DNA from: Membranipora membranacea
Taxonomy: Eukaryota > Bryozoa > Gymnolaemata > Cheilostomatida > Membraniporidae
Reading direction: 5' to 3'
DNA: 64,000 bases
Assembly (NCBI GenBank): GCA_914767715.1
Contig: OU612067.1
Location: 25,642,162-25,706,161 of the forward strand
Shown here: positions 25,182 to 36,500 of the stretch, in pieces
Layout: each line of letters starts with the position of its first letter
How positions within the stretch are numbered: position 1 is the stretch's first letter
Notes under the pieces: model-generated
Told to the model about the DNA's origin: nothing
Seen by the model: only the letters and a program-made list of their open reading frames with translations
The model's database searches: none
Program-made: the position numbers and the translations under genes

Positions 25182-25288
25182 ACCTAACCTAACCTAACCT
25201 AACCTAACCTAACATAACCTAACATAACCCAACCCAACCCAACCCAACCCAACCCAACCCAACCCAACCCAACCCAACCTAACCTAAC
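25182..25288 (+). repeat. (CCTAA)n / (CCCAA)n pentanucleotide tract
   Basis: About 107 bp of pentanucleotide repeats: CCTAA at both ends with a block of CCCAA in the middle. Shorter CCTAA runs flank the unit II MITE (14803-14823 and 15255-15282). The motif is the complement of TTAGG, the arthropod-type telomere repeat. Here it is interstitial and tied to a MITE insertion point, so simple-repeat expansion next to a transposon is the conservative reading. Confidence 0.75.
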
Positions 25289-27620
25289 GTGATACATTTA
25301 ATACCTCCAGCTGAGTCAGTGAACTGATGCTGTAATAAATATACATGTATAATAATACATCATGTGATATGAGGAGCAGGAGCCACCCCATTTCTTCTAT
25401 CTCATTTTCGCACCAGGCCGTTATCCCACCTCCCGTTATTCCATGAAGCCATTTCCACCCTGGATGGGTTACCATGCTGCCATTTTCCTGCTTGGACATA
25501 TTCTCACCAATCCCTTTTTCCACCATGACATTTTCAGTTTGGGCTGTTTTCCGAACAAGCCATTTTTCCTCCAAGAAAAATTCCAAATGGACTGTTTTCC
25601 CACCAAGACCATTTATCACACCATGCAGTTTTCCCGGAATAGCATTTTTTAACATATATTAACAGTTTTCACGTCCAGCCAACGTTGTAAAAAGCAGTTT
25701 GGGTAATGGACCTGTGAGTTGATTTCATTTTTATAATTTGTTGATTTTGTTTTGAGTTTTCCAGCGCACAAGTAATTGTACAACTGACTGATTTCAACAA
25801 GATGGTCTCAATGTTATAAAATACTTTTTCAGCAACAGAACTTTATTGTGCCTATAGCCTTTTCTGTACCAATCAGAGAAGAACTGGGAGATCATATCAA
25901 TGTAATTGAATAAACTACTGACCAATGGGCAGAACCTAAATTAGGGCTTTGGGACATTTTTTCACACACCATTTTGCTACTACACATTATTCAAAAGTCG
26001 TACGTCTTGCTGAAGAGATATCTGGTAAACGGTGACAAGGTTATTGGCAAAATCCCTCTTTAAAATGAAGCTTACACCATGTGTGTACACCGCATGGCCT
26101 GACCATGCATGTTACAGTTTGTTGTACTAATTTTCAAGCTATTATCAATAACCACCAAACAATGTAAAGAAAATTAAACTCCTTTTGGGGTTTGAGGCTA
26201 CAATCTTTTCCGAGACAATATCATATTATTCAAGCTTCATCAAACTTTGATATTGTTTCCCCTTTTAAAGAGAAAGGACAACTGCCTACAATCCGAAAGG
26301 CAATTCGCGAGGACCAATGAGCATATACATTAATAATTCAATTGAAGAATCTGTGCTATCAAATAAGGGTGGCCATTTATTGTAGGCCAGACACAGATGA
26401 TGTCTGGTAATCTATACTTACATAACTTGTCATTGAACTTTGCGAAGAGTTTTCCGAATGCCAAATGAGAATTCGCAAAAAACAAAATTAATAAACACTT
26501 TTAGGAAAAAAAATATCAACCTAATGTTAAGTACTTTGAGGTACATCAGACGACATCTGAAACAGAATCTCATGATGATGAGAGGAGTTAGAAAATTAGT
26601 GTATAAATTCAAAGCATCATATTTTGAGAGACACAGCAGAAACTGATTTAAAACAACTTAGAGGGGTTCAATAACTTGCAGTGACAGGTAATCTAAAGGT
26701 GAATCTTAGTTACCATAAGACTCTTTGTTTTCAAAAGACAAAATTTACAAAAAAGGGATAAGGAGGTACGTTACAGAGGGATGATTAATGCATGTCTTCT
26801 TTTTTTTCAAGATAAGGCAAAGTTGTGATCCATTTCCATTAGAATTGTTCCACATGCGCACTGTACTCGCCGTCTACCGGGAGACCTTGGGCTCTTAGCC
26901 AGCTTTACTGAAAATTTGGCCATAGGTCTGCCAACTTTCCTCTAGAACTCACCCTTTGTTGGTGACATTAATATTGATTGAATGCAGAATATTATTTAGA
27001 GTGACTTCGCTTCAGAAGACTACAGCGAAATGATTAAAAATAAATGTTTTTATAATCCCATTTAATCTACAATCAGCAATTGGCAAAACAAAATATGAAT
27101 TTTAGATCACATTGGTGTTAAAAATACAAATCGGCATGTGTGTGCATTTTTTTCGACACAAAAACCATAAAAAAAAAGAGTATTTATATGTTCATGACAA
27201 AAATGCACCTATACCATTGACAACAGTTCCTTAGGCATGAACACAACTAAAACCGACTATGCGTCATTACAATGAATTGTACACAAAAAAAGTAATGATA
27301 AATACAGAATTATTGTGGGGATATGACTAGGTGGGAAAATGACTTGCTGGGATGACGGGAGGTGGGAAAATGGCTTGGTTGGAAAATGACATTGAGAAAT
27401 TGTTCGAATACTGAGGAGCCTTGCAAATGAATTATATCGTATATCAGTAGCATATGCTAATGAGCTACCCAAAGTTATACTCATCTGTGAAGCGGTTGAA
27501 GTTGAATATTTAAGAACTTATCAATAATTATGGGACAACCAAAATTGAAACTTCAGCCTTCTTATACATTTGAACAGAAATAAATGGACAGTATAAAACT
27601 ACTGCTGCCACTGCTCATTG

Positions 27621-27916
27621 AATTCTGCATAGCTCCAAGATAATTAATTGAGACTTAAATCTCATAATTGTCACCTAATGGGCAAATAATTTGCACAAAC
27701 TGATCTTCAAAATCAGGGCATGAAATCTACGCACCAGCACCAGCTTATGACGTGTTCAGTATGCAGTAGTAAAAAAACGGTAACTACGTCACCCGTGCTG
27801 GTAGATAATTAATTTCATACCCTAATTTTGACTATCAGTTTGTGCAAATTATTTGCTCATTAGGTGACAATGCTGAGATTGCAGCCTCATTTTATTAGTT
27901 TTGAGCTATACAGAAT
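27621..27916. mobile_element. Palindromic MITE in LRR-gene intron
   Basis: Inverted arms of about 120 bp begin AATTCTGCATAGCTC and end GAGCTATACAGAATT, and include matched blocks such as AATAATTTGCACAAACTGA. The loop is about 50 bp around 27745-27800. No coding content. Target duplication is unclear. Confidence 0.65.
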
Positions 27917-28021
27917 TTTATAAGCACAAATTTGGCTGTGAGGCAGCAGTGGTTTATGATCTTTCATAAAAAATAAAATCTATATTCACCATCAGACTGA
28001 GAATAGCAGGTACAGACTCAC

Positions 28022-28162
28022 CACTCAGGTAGGTATTTGAGACCACATTGGATCACACGTAACTTTCTCAGTGATCTCAGCTCACACAGCCACTCAGGTA
28101 ATGTGGGCAGAGATTCATTACGCAATACAGTTAATACCTCCAGCTTAGTCAGTGATCTTATA
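28022..28162 (-). CDS. Leucine-rich-repeat exon (first in array)
   Basis: A 141-nt LRR exon directly downstream of exon 2 of the gene. The acceptor TATTACAG is followed by T, which completes the codon begun by AA at the end of exon 2. The frame reads IRSLTKLEVL, LPEWLCELRSLRKL and ends YLPE before the donor GTGAGTCTG. Length and phase equal copies C and D. Some LRR consensus positions differ in the first repeat (TVLRNESL), so this copy is the most diverged of the three intact ones. Confidence 0.8.
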
Positions 28163-28225
28163 CTGTAATATACATATAGCTGATTGTATGAATATTAGTT
28201 TAATATTTCATTATCCTGACAAAAA

Positions 28226-28501
28226 ATGGGATCAGAGGACGATATCATCTATCAGGGTGTCTGTTACAACGTCATACTATCTGACCAGGATCATGACTTC
28301 TGTCTGGAGGTCAATTATGATAATGAAATTCAAATTCATAATGATATCTATACAATCTGGGTTATCTCTAACCCAAAAGCTTTAACCTTGGCAAATTGTC
28401 AGAAAATCAGTTTACAAGACGGTGTAATTTTGCCTTTTTCTAGAGAAATACAGGCATATCAAAAAGCAGAGTTGTCTCCACTCTCCACAATGATACCATA
28501 A
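28226..28501 (+). other. Uncertain 91-codon plus-strand ORF in intron
   Basis: An ATG-initiated open frame lies antisense within the intron between LRR-gene exons 2 and 3, beginning MGSEDDIIYQGVCYNVIL and ending at a TAA at 28499-28501. The composition looks protein-like (acidic, regular hydrophobics), but no family is recognised, and no splice partners or promoter are seen. It may be a chance frame or a remnant. Confidence 0.25.
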
Positions 28502-28506
28502 CTCAC

Positions 28507-28744
28507 TTCTGTAGCTGATCACTGTTTGTTGTGTCACTCAGTTTGATCTCTCTCAGGTTAGCGGCTATCTTATCTAGGTTAGGTGGGATATTACCCTTAA
28601 TGTACATGTGTGTGATCTCCAGTCCTTGTGTAGCTGCTGATAACTCATCAGGTGTATATGATGTGAGAAGTCTATCACTTATATAGGGGATGGAATCGAT
28701 GTCTCGCTCTGAGGTATGACGGTACCAGATCTTATACTTAGAAC
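28507..28744 (-). CDS. LRR gene exon 2 (N-terminal domain)
   Basis: A 238-nt exon. The acceptor ATTTTACAG precedes GT, which completes the glycine codon begun in exon 1. The frame reads SKYKIWYRHTSERDIDSI and later ITHMYIKGNIPPNLDKIAAN, ending LQ with two bases (AA) left before the donor GTGAGTTATG. The last ~40 residues have leucine spacing like a capping repeat leading into the LRRs. I do not recognise a named N-terminal domain. There is no transmembrane segment. Confidence 0.75.
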
Positions 28745-29175
28745 CTGTAAAATTGAGTCAATATATCACTGATTGGGATAGCAAGACTACAAATAATTCA
28801 TACAATGAAACATTTCAAAATTAAAATTTCTGCCAAGCGATCTGTTGGTTATCTCCACATCAACCACGGAGAGACAACTAACAAAATTGATTTTAGGATG
28901 AGCATAAAAATCTAAATTAAAATCAATATCAGAGCAGGGAGTTTGGGACCAAACTCCCTGATCAGAGCCACCTGATGTTTCTCTTCTTGTAGTTGCGCCT
29001 TCAAACAGTTGCGAGTATGTGGTATCCGTTAGCAAAGTTTGATTATGTGATACCACAAATTTGTACTCCCAACAGTGTGGGCAGTAGTGGCAGTAGTGTC
29101 ACTAGTGATTATTATAATCCAGCATTATAATCAATCAAATATACAGCAGACTTCATAGGCTATTATCACACTCAC

Positions 29176-29254
29176 CAGTGGCCGATAGTCCTAGTCCGGC
29201 TCTACTGTCAACATGATCTCCTCTCTGGTTCTGTGTTCCAAAATAATTCTCCAT
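29176..29254 (-). CDS. LRR gene exon 1 with start codon
   Basis: The ATG at 29252-29254 opens MENYFGTQNQRGDHVDSRAG and continues LGLSAT, then one base (G) before the donor GTGAGTGTG. Joining to exon 2 gives an uninterrupted frame (G|GT, glycine). The N-terminus is hydrophilic and is not a signal peptide, so a cytosolic protein is likely. The gene runs leftwards through the LRR exons at 28162, 23757 and 8559 and beyond the window, so any effector domain at its C-terminus is unseen. Confidence 0.7.
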
Positions 29255-32200
29255 AATACCTCAATCTGTCAATCTAATAGCGTCTAATAATTGTGGCTAT
29301 CTGATTGTGACAGTGAGTGTCAGATAAACTCTGAAATCTGCAAATTAGAACATTTCATCTGTTTTTAAAATGCATTAAATCTGAGTGATGATAAAAGCAA
29401 TGACTAATGAATAGGATTAGTAAAATTAGTAAACCAGCCAAACGCTTCCTATTTGAATCATGAATAGGTTGGAAGTTATAAGTGAAATGTCAGGCAAATA
29501 CTTATGTTACCATATTTAGACGAGGCCCAGGAGACGGACTCTCAATAGATCACAGACTGTCATTCAGGGGTGTCATCCTCCCTACTCTACACACTTCTCA
29601 CAAATGATTAACAAAAGGCACCTATATTGATCATGATCATGAAAATTGCAATTGAAATAAAAAGTGAAAAAACGAGAAAAACTCTGCATTTGTTAATGTC
29701 TCATTAACCCGAAGGGGTTCTGTATCAGGCGGAATCTAGAGCAGAGTATGGGTTAGGCCCGGTGGTATTGTGGTATTGTGGTATTGTAAAATACTGTTCA
29801 TAAAACACTTGTAGTTCACAAGCCAAGCAAATTTATGAGGGTCAGAGCCTTGTAATCGGTGTGACTTGATTTGTTGACACAGTAGAAGGCATCCAAATAA
29901 CAAAGAATCTAGGAAATGAATCAGGCTAATGAGAAGCCACCTTGGTAATGCGCTCCTATCAAGCTAAGCAGATAGCCAACTCCTCATCATATTTTTTTGA
30001 TATGAATAAGATATGAGAAATGTGGATAGTCCAATGGGATCATGCCAAATTATGACTGGGCCTTAGAAATCACACTATCATAGATATTATATAAAATAGA
30101 AATGAACCAAATTTTTAAAGAGGAGGTAGCGCTGACTTTAGAGGTAGGTAATCAGTGTTTAAGGCCAGGCAAGGGACACTTTCTGATATAATTCCTAACC
30201 TCAATAATCTGTCAGCCAGATTTACTCTCTCCCCAGCTGCTATATCTATGGAAAAAAATAAGAGCACAGGTAGGATATGTTATCATCATTGCACCGTACG
30301 TATGATATGTGTAATATAAACATTGGCCTACTTATAACAGAATGCCACAAAAGTGTTCTATTCATTGACAAGTTGAGTAGTAAATTTATTTGGCGGCGAA
30401 AGACGGATAGGAAATAGTGGATACCAAATAGGTCTTTGCATATAAAGCATCCAGATACGAATTTGACAGAGGCGGGTGGGTTTCTAACAGAAGAGGATGG
30501 GTTGTAGATGTTGTGCTGAAAAGGTGTCTGGTAATTGACCATCTGATATGGATGCCAAGTAAATACTGACAGATGGGTATTTGTCATAAGCGGATGGCCC
30601 TTTTACACAGATGTGTGCTGGATGGCCATTTGCAGGACATATTTTTAGCACAACAGGCGGTGGTTATAGAATAATTCGATTCTGAATAATTTGATTGTGG
30701 CCATGGATATAAGTTTTATGGTGAGTCAACCTTATTGAAAACGCTTCTATTCCTTATAACAATAGCACAGTGCGGCGATAGATTGTATCAGTATAAGGGT
30801 ATTCATTGCACATATTCACGTGGCTGGCTTCTAGTGCAATCTGGGTTTTTGGATCTATTGATAATAAGAGTCAACCTGCCAGGCCCGGAAGTGGCCTCAA
30901 TTTACAAAACTGTTTCCTAGCTCTCTTCTTGTGATTGCGACTCACTACACTACTAGACTTGATACACCCTGATAGTGACAGTCTAAAATCTACGAGTGGC
31001 TGAGCAGTCCCTGTACAGGGAATTCGTTGTGCTCCTTTCAAACTAAACAAATGACCTACTCGGACTATACCGGCAACAGTAAACACTGAATCATAGTGAT
31101 GCTCACTTTGTGTTCGCCTGCAAATGGGAGGATTCAATATCACAAGACAAGCTTTAAACACTCATATATCAGCATCAACAAGCCCCATCTCTGATATTTT
31201 CAGTAGTCTGGTGCACAGGATAATTTCTGTTATTGATTGGAAAGCACTTCAGCACACTGCCTCAGCATGTACCAGTTTATGTAATACTATCTATACTCAC
31301 TAGATAACTTCTCTTGTGGTGTCAGATTTACAGTCTATCTATGAGTTGGCAGTCAATCCATGTCCCAACAAACTGAGGTGGCAACGCAATGATGTTCACC
31401 CAACTGCTAACACTATAACGGTTTATATCGAAACTGCAGGGACCTGTCAATACTGTCAAAACTTGATTATCCGCATCTCAGGCTAAAGTAAATACTAATA
31501 ACGAATCACTACGTACTAACCACAGTTTAAATGCTCAAACTTTGTAAGGGTAGGTTTAAGTGACATTCCATAACCATCCATGCGTAAATGGATGATCATG
31601 TTTTTCCGCTCAGGCTTTGACACTTATATTATAGACATGTTAGGCAAGAGGCAATGAAATCACGTAATTTCAATATGAAAAAGAGGGAAACCCTTGTTGA
31701 GCAAAGTATTAGCAGGATATAAACACAGAGTACTCTGTGAAATAAAGTTCACCTTCTCAAACTAACTTGAAATAGAGCAATTTATTACCTGCCAATATGA
31801 TCTCCCATTGTTACTACAGCCAATATTTGGTGCTAGCCAACGCCAACATAAAGTCACCCCAATCTGTAACTGTAACTAATATTTACTCTCATGAGTCAGG
31901 TCATTCATAACCATGCACCAATGTATGATTGTTGGATTGCCACCGCTGCAATCTTATTCAACTTCACTGTCAGGTTGTGAAAACCCTGTCCTAATTTAAT
32001 GGCAGATTTACTTATCAAGTATTTGTTGATGCAGACACCAATCTAATCTACAGCATAAGTGTCATCCTAAGACATCCCATTGACATGCCAGAAAATATTC
32101 TCCAGGCATCATTCTAATAGTTTGCAGCGACCCTGGGGATGGTGAGATGGCGCAATCGGTTAGCGTGCTTGCTATTCACTGCCAGGCGATTAGTGCCGCC

Positions 32201-33380
32201 GGAGTTGTTGGTTCGAGCCCCACTGGGGGAGCTTTCATTGTTGATTGTTCCAGCCCCCAGCACCCTCGGGTGTAAACCTCTCCTTGCAGCGATGCTGCCG
32301 ACTTTGCATAAGTGGCAGATGCACTATATGGCCTGGTTTATAGAATTTTCTATTTTGAGCATTAACTTATTACTGCGACCCCGCCTTCTTAATGACCTGA
32401 GCTCCAGAGCGATTGACAATATGACAATGGTGAGAAGATTCAAGTAGTAACATATCACATACAGCACACCGTCTCTGATTACTACTGGTACCTGTACATC
32501 ACGCTCACAACTACTATCATCACATTTAATAACAAAAGCAAGAGAAGACAGCTACAAATTATCAACAACTACAATGACATTAATACAACACTAATATCAT
32601 CAAAGTGAAACTGCCTGCCAAAGCTGCATCATGTAAACACTGAAGGAATTTACATTCTCGGTAATGCAGGGGTTAGATCATTTTAAATGAAAGCACAACA
32701 GGCAAGTAAAGAAGTTTGAGGTTTCACAATTAGTTTCTTCATTGAACATGAAAAATTATAAAGGTATTGACACAATATACCGTCCAAGAAATCTGAGAAA
32801 TATGTACAAACCGAAGACTTAATAATAAGAATTATAAAAGTGATATGTTTATTATTATTAAATCTTTTATACAAACCAATAATATTCAATAGTTTCTGAA
32901 TATATGTATATATGGGAATCAAAAATAGAATTGTAATACAAAGCGGGGACAAGGTCAAACTGAAGATCGAAGTATTCAAACCAAAGTATTATATACTATT
33001 GGAGGCTGCAAGATATGTGCGTATGAATACATCAACTGGACTGAAAAGGGAGAATGATGCAGTGATTCAGAAGATCTAAAGCATATGTAAAGTTAGCATA
33101 TCTTGACAAGCCCCTACCGAACAAAGCTTGTCAAGACATGTAAAGTATATCTGTAAAGTTGACATCCATACTAAAATTGTGAAGATACTAGGAGTGTGAT
33201 TTTGTTTTTTACATGTCTGTGTTTTTTAAATTCACAATTCATGACCTGAGAAATGACAGCCACGGGTGAGTGAATGAATAAGGTAATGTTAATCCAGTGG
33301 AAAATCAGCCCCAAGTTTCTATGTGTAAGAATTGTTTTGTGCGGGATCACCTTCCCCGTTTCACAGAACAAGAGATTTAT
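29255..33380. other. Intergenic region between ANKLE1-like gene and LRR gene
   Basis: About 4.1 kb with no supported gene. It presumably includes the LRR gene promoter on its left side. Contents seen: a short GTGGTATT triplication near 29760, a tRNA-derived SINE (32134-32374) and scattered short open frames without splice support or recognisable domains. Confidence 0.6.
32134..32374 (+). mobile_element. tRNA-derived SINE, plus-strand copy
   Basis: Begins TGGGGATGGTGAGATGG, has an A-box-like TGGCGCAATCGGTTAGCG and a B box GGTTCGAGCCC, then a non-tRNA tail. It is flanked by the 7-bp repeat GCGACCC (32127-32133 and 32375-32381), a likely target duplication. Same family as 12304-12512. The acceptor stem does not pair, so it is not a tRNA gene. 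Confidence 0.7.
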
Positions 33381-33574
33381 TCAGACTAGAAAGCTCGGGA
33401 GTTCTGATTCGTCTCTGATGTCAGCAGGTTTAATTTGTCTCTCCCCTTCTATTAATAAAATACTGTAAGCTTTTCTCAGTAGGTCAGAACCGACGAGTCT
33501 CTTCTTCTTAATATCCCATGTGGAGGCGACTCCATAATAATTACATTGCGCAATGTTAGTCAGATTCTTCAAAC
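33381..33574 (-). CDS. ankle1: ANKLE1-like terminal exon, end of GIY-YIG domain
   Basis: The acceptor GTTGTAG is followed by GT completing a glycine; the frame reads GLKNLTNIAQCNYYGVASTW and ends PSFLV before TGA. The asparagine in LTN is at the position of the conserved GIY-YIG Asn, and the later EGERQIKPADI matches the ANKLE1 C-terminal pattern. The stop is embedded in TGAATAAA, so a poly(A) signal hexamer overlaps it (33376-33381). Confidence 0.85.
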
Positions 33575-36500
33575 CTACAACAGATACATGTACAGTTTTA
33601 AAATTTGCGTTCGTGATTGTTAAATGGGACGGAGGTTTTGTATGGGAAAAATACTCATTTGGGAGGTTTTGTCATGGCTTATACAACTACAATACAAATA
33701 ATATCCGCTGCTTTGGTATTTGGTAGCGTGTAACATTGTGTCTGTGCTGGAAAAAGGGGTGCGATCATAGAGTTAATAATAAGCCTAAACAGGACACTAT
33801 ATACAGCTGAAGTGAGGCGCTTGATTGTGGGGCGATGTAACGTTATTGGAAGGTGTAGAAACAATGATGCCATGATTGATTTACTGTCTACAATCCAGGT
33901 TTTTTGTTCATAACTCGATCAATTTTGATCGGATTTTGAGTTTTTTTTGTAAAATTACAACAAATTTTACAGATTGTCGTGAACAGTTTAATAGTAATTT
34001 TAAGCAAAGAAACGTTTAGAGGAGAAATAACACCAAGTTTATAACAAGGTGCTTCTGATTGTAAAGAAAATTTCATACTCGAAATCCGATCAAAGTCGTG
34101 TTATGAACAAAAAACCTGGATTGTGGACAACATCAATGATAGCATCATTGTTTCTACACCTTCCAATGTTGTCGCCCACAATTAAGTGCCTCACTCGAGC
34201 TGTATATGGTGTCCCGTCTAGGTTTATCATTAAGTCTATGGGTGTGCTGAGACTTTCCTCCATTGCTATCTGCTACGCGCTTTCAAACCCGTGAGTATGT
34301 GAAGGCCAATACCTTTCAATGAGCATTTCCTCTAATTAATTTGTGGGAGGTCACTTTATAGGTAATCAAGCAGGACACAAAATGATCATTGTGTATATTT
34401 TCCCTGGCTTTGTTTCATATATGATTGACGGATAACTAATGATTGTGCACGTGATCTGAGACATATTATATCATTCAGTGGTTTGCCTGCGTTGTCTCAA
34501 ATGGTTTGCAGGTAAAAGTCTAATACATACCGATAGCATCCACCATACAAGCTTCTCTGGTGTAAGCCTCTACTGGTTTTATGTTATGGAACACATGAAG
34601 TGAGACAACTCCTCTATCTGATTTCCATATATCCACTATCTGTTTAGTTTTCTCAGATTTATTCCGCTTCTAGAAACAAAACAGACAATTATTAGAACAT
34701 CACAGCTTGAGGGAGGGGATTACTTGTGTCCTCTTGTGTTGGGACACCTCATTGGATTAAATGTCTCAAGGGGATGGACCTAGTAGCCCCCGAAACAAGT
34801 GTAAAACGCCCTGGTGAACAGCATATGCGGATCAAATTATTATATAGTTATTTCACCCCTTTATCTGACATGGGATGATGACAAAAATATTTATAAGCTT
34901 AGGATCTTCACAATTCATCCCAGTCCCATGCTGGATATGGGATGCATCCTGAAAGAGCCCCTAAATAAATCTATAACTCTCACACCTCGTTTTGTAAACT
35001 ATAGTGCTACACAGATGGATGGTGTACATGGAAAATCATGAAGTTTGTAGAATAGCTCAAGATTAATTTCCTAAGCTATCTTTGTCGCTACCATGAAAGC
35101 TATTATCACAACAGCCAATACTTACATCAGACTGAAATAACGTTACGTTGTGACAAGTCATGTGACCTGCAGCGAGCCATCAAAACAAGCAAATTAACAA
35201 AATCAAGAGGAGGTTTTTTATCTGGCTGTATCTCAGGAAGTTATGCGCATCCTTACTCACAACTTTACAATATGTAATTTGAGACATTGGTGGACATAAT
35301 GTGAAAGTAAGAAGGTCATTGACCAATAAGCCCAGAAGTTATGAGTGAAAAACCATGCAGAGAAGCATGATGGTTCTATAGTAGATATAATACCTCCCTT
35401 ACCCTGATAGCATCTATGAAGTGCTGATATGGACGAGTTTTCTTCCCTTTACCAATATAGAATATCGAGGAGAGGAAAACTCTGAATGCTTCTCCATTGT
35501 TCTCAGTGTCTAAAACAATACAATTTGTTTCATTATTATATGTTAGCAACGATCCAGTAGTAGCTCTGGTATAATCTTAGTGATGTGATACGCAACCCAC
35601 ATAAATGTGCTAAGGCTACTTCACAATTACCCGGGGGGGGGGAGGGGGGGGTTTTCAATTAAAAACAGCCAAAATCGCAATTTGACCGTTCACTCAATGA
35701 ACGAGTGATGCCCGCTAGTGTCTCGATCAGAAAAAACTCACTCATTGATGGAGCTATATAATTACTGAGTGAGAGATTTTAGAGTGATTTCGTCTAATTG
35801 AATGACCAAGTGAGTGAAAAGTTTGAGCAATGTGATGTGATAACTTGCCATAGTAAAGCATTGCTCTTTCTAATTGAAAAACCCCCAGACTGATACGCGT
35901 CATTCTTTTGTGTGGCATGAAAGTTGGCAAAAGTTTAATACCACCTGCTACAGCGGTTATTATAAGTAGAAGACTTGCTAGATGGAATGCCATCGTTTGA
36001 CGGTGATTGCGTAGGCTTATTACACACAGTTTTAGGGTTATCTCTATATACATCACAATAAAATCAAAAGATAAACTTAGTCCTGTCATCAAGTAAACGC
36101 ACCACTCACCTAACAGATGGTGTCTAGCTGGCAGATTTTTAGTAGTTCGTGGATCGAGTAATAAATAAGTAAATGACATTTTAGAGTTGCCTTCTCTCCA
36201 TTTCCGTCCACCAGCCTCAAAGTGAGAGACCATGTCGTCTTGTAACTGAGCAATACTTTGATGTGAGACACTGCCTTTCATAAACTGCTGAAGCTCTCGA
36301 GAAAAAGCTACAAATCATTAAGATATGAGTATTGTGTTATGTTTAACATAATATGCTGAAATAAAGGTAATAATAGAACATCTGAAAATTTCTAGACAGT
36401 AACAGCTAGTGCCAGCTTTCGGTGTTGTGAACCTTCATCCAGCAAGGCCCTAGCTTTGCTTCAAAATGAATATATCCAGAGTTTGTTCACTGTACTTCTA

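Larger units (their letters stand above)
24640..25329 (-). pseudogene. LRR exon broken by MITE and telomere-like repeats, unit III
   Basis: The 5' part of the exon is 25329-25288 (acceptor TTACAG, ISSLTQLEVLNVS). The 3' part is about 24728-24640, ending CCTGAGTG before a GTGAGG donor, with a few bases lost in the last repeat relative to intact exons. The 560-bp gap holds a 5'-truncated MITE (about 24773-25141) and a CCTAA/CCCAA tract (25182-25287). The break point matches the unit II copy, so the MITE landed before duplication. Confidence 0.75.
21979..26265. repeat. Tandem unit III of the LRR-exon intron array
   Basis: Third unit, aligned by the GTGAAGACC (22010), CTTCGCCAGCTTCAC (22600), SINE (22856-23105), LRR exon (23617-23757), AT-rich degenerate repeat (23985-24090), second LRR exon broken by a MITE (24640-25329), CAACGTTG (25680) and ATTATCAATAACC (26144) landmarks. 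It is the only unit with both LRR exons still visible, so it best shows the ancestral arrangement of two exons per unit. Confidence 0.7.
26268..28170. repeat. Tandem unit IV (partial), without the foldback element
   Basis: Begins at the empty insertion site (single TAA near 26266) and then follows unit III: the GAGGACCAATGAGCAT block (26305), the CACATGCGCACTGTACTCGC block (26850) and finally the LRR exon (28022-28162). The middle (27000-27960) is largely private and includes a palindromic MITE (27621-27916) and short purine-rich GTGGGAAAATG repeats (27330-27400). Confidence 0.6.

Noticed and set aside
30246-30587. 113-codon minus-strand ORF in the intergenic region
   Set aside because: No recognisable domain, no acceptor or donor with matching phase, and composition like non-coding AT-rich DNA.
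32139-32230. tRNA gene with A and B boxes
   Set aside because: The T-arm pairs but the acceptor stem does not, there is a non-tRNA tail, a 7-bp target duplication flanks it, and a second copy is inserted in unit II; it is a SINE.
35631-35655. Poly-G tracts (also near 7402 and 38392) as regulatory elements
   Set aside because: Homopolymer runs in non-coding DNA with no supporting context; possible sequencing-length uncertainty.
35754-36281. Single 175-codon minus-strand protein
   Set aside because: Only the first part (to 36110) is homologous to ANKLE1; the rest is intron after a GTGAGT donor, as shown by the phase match to the next exon.
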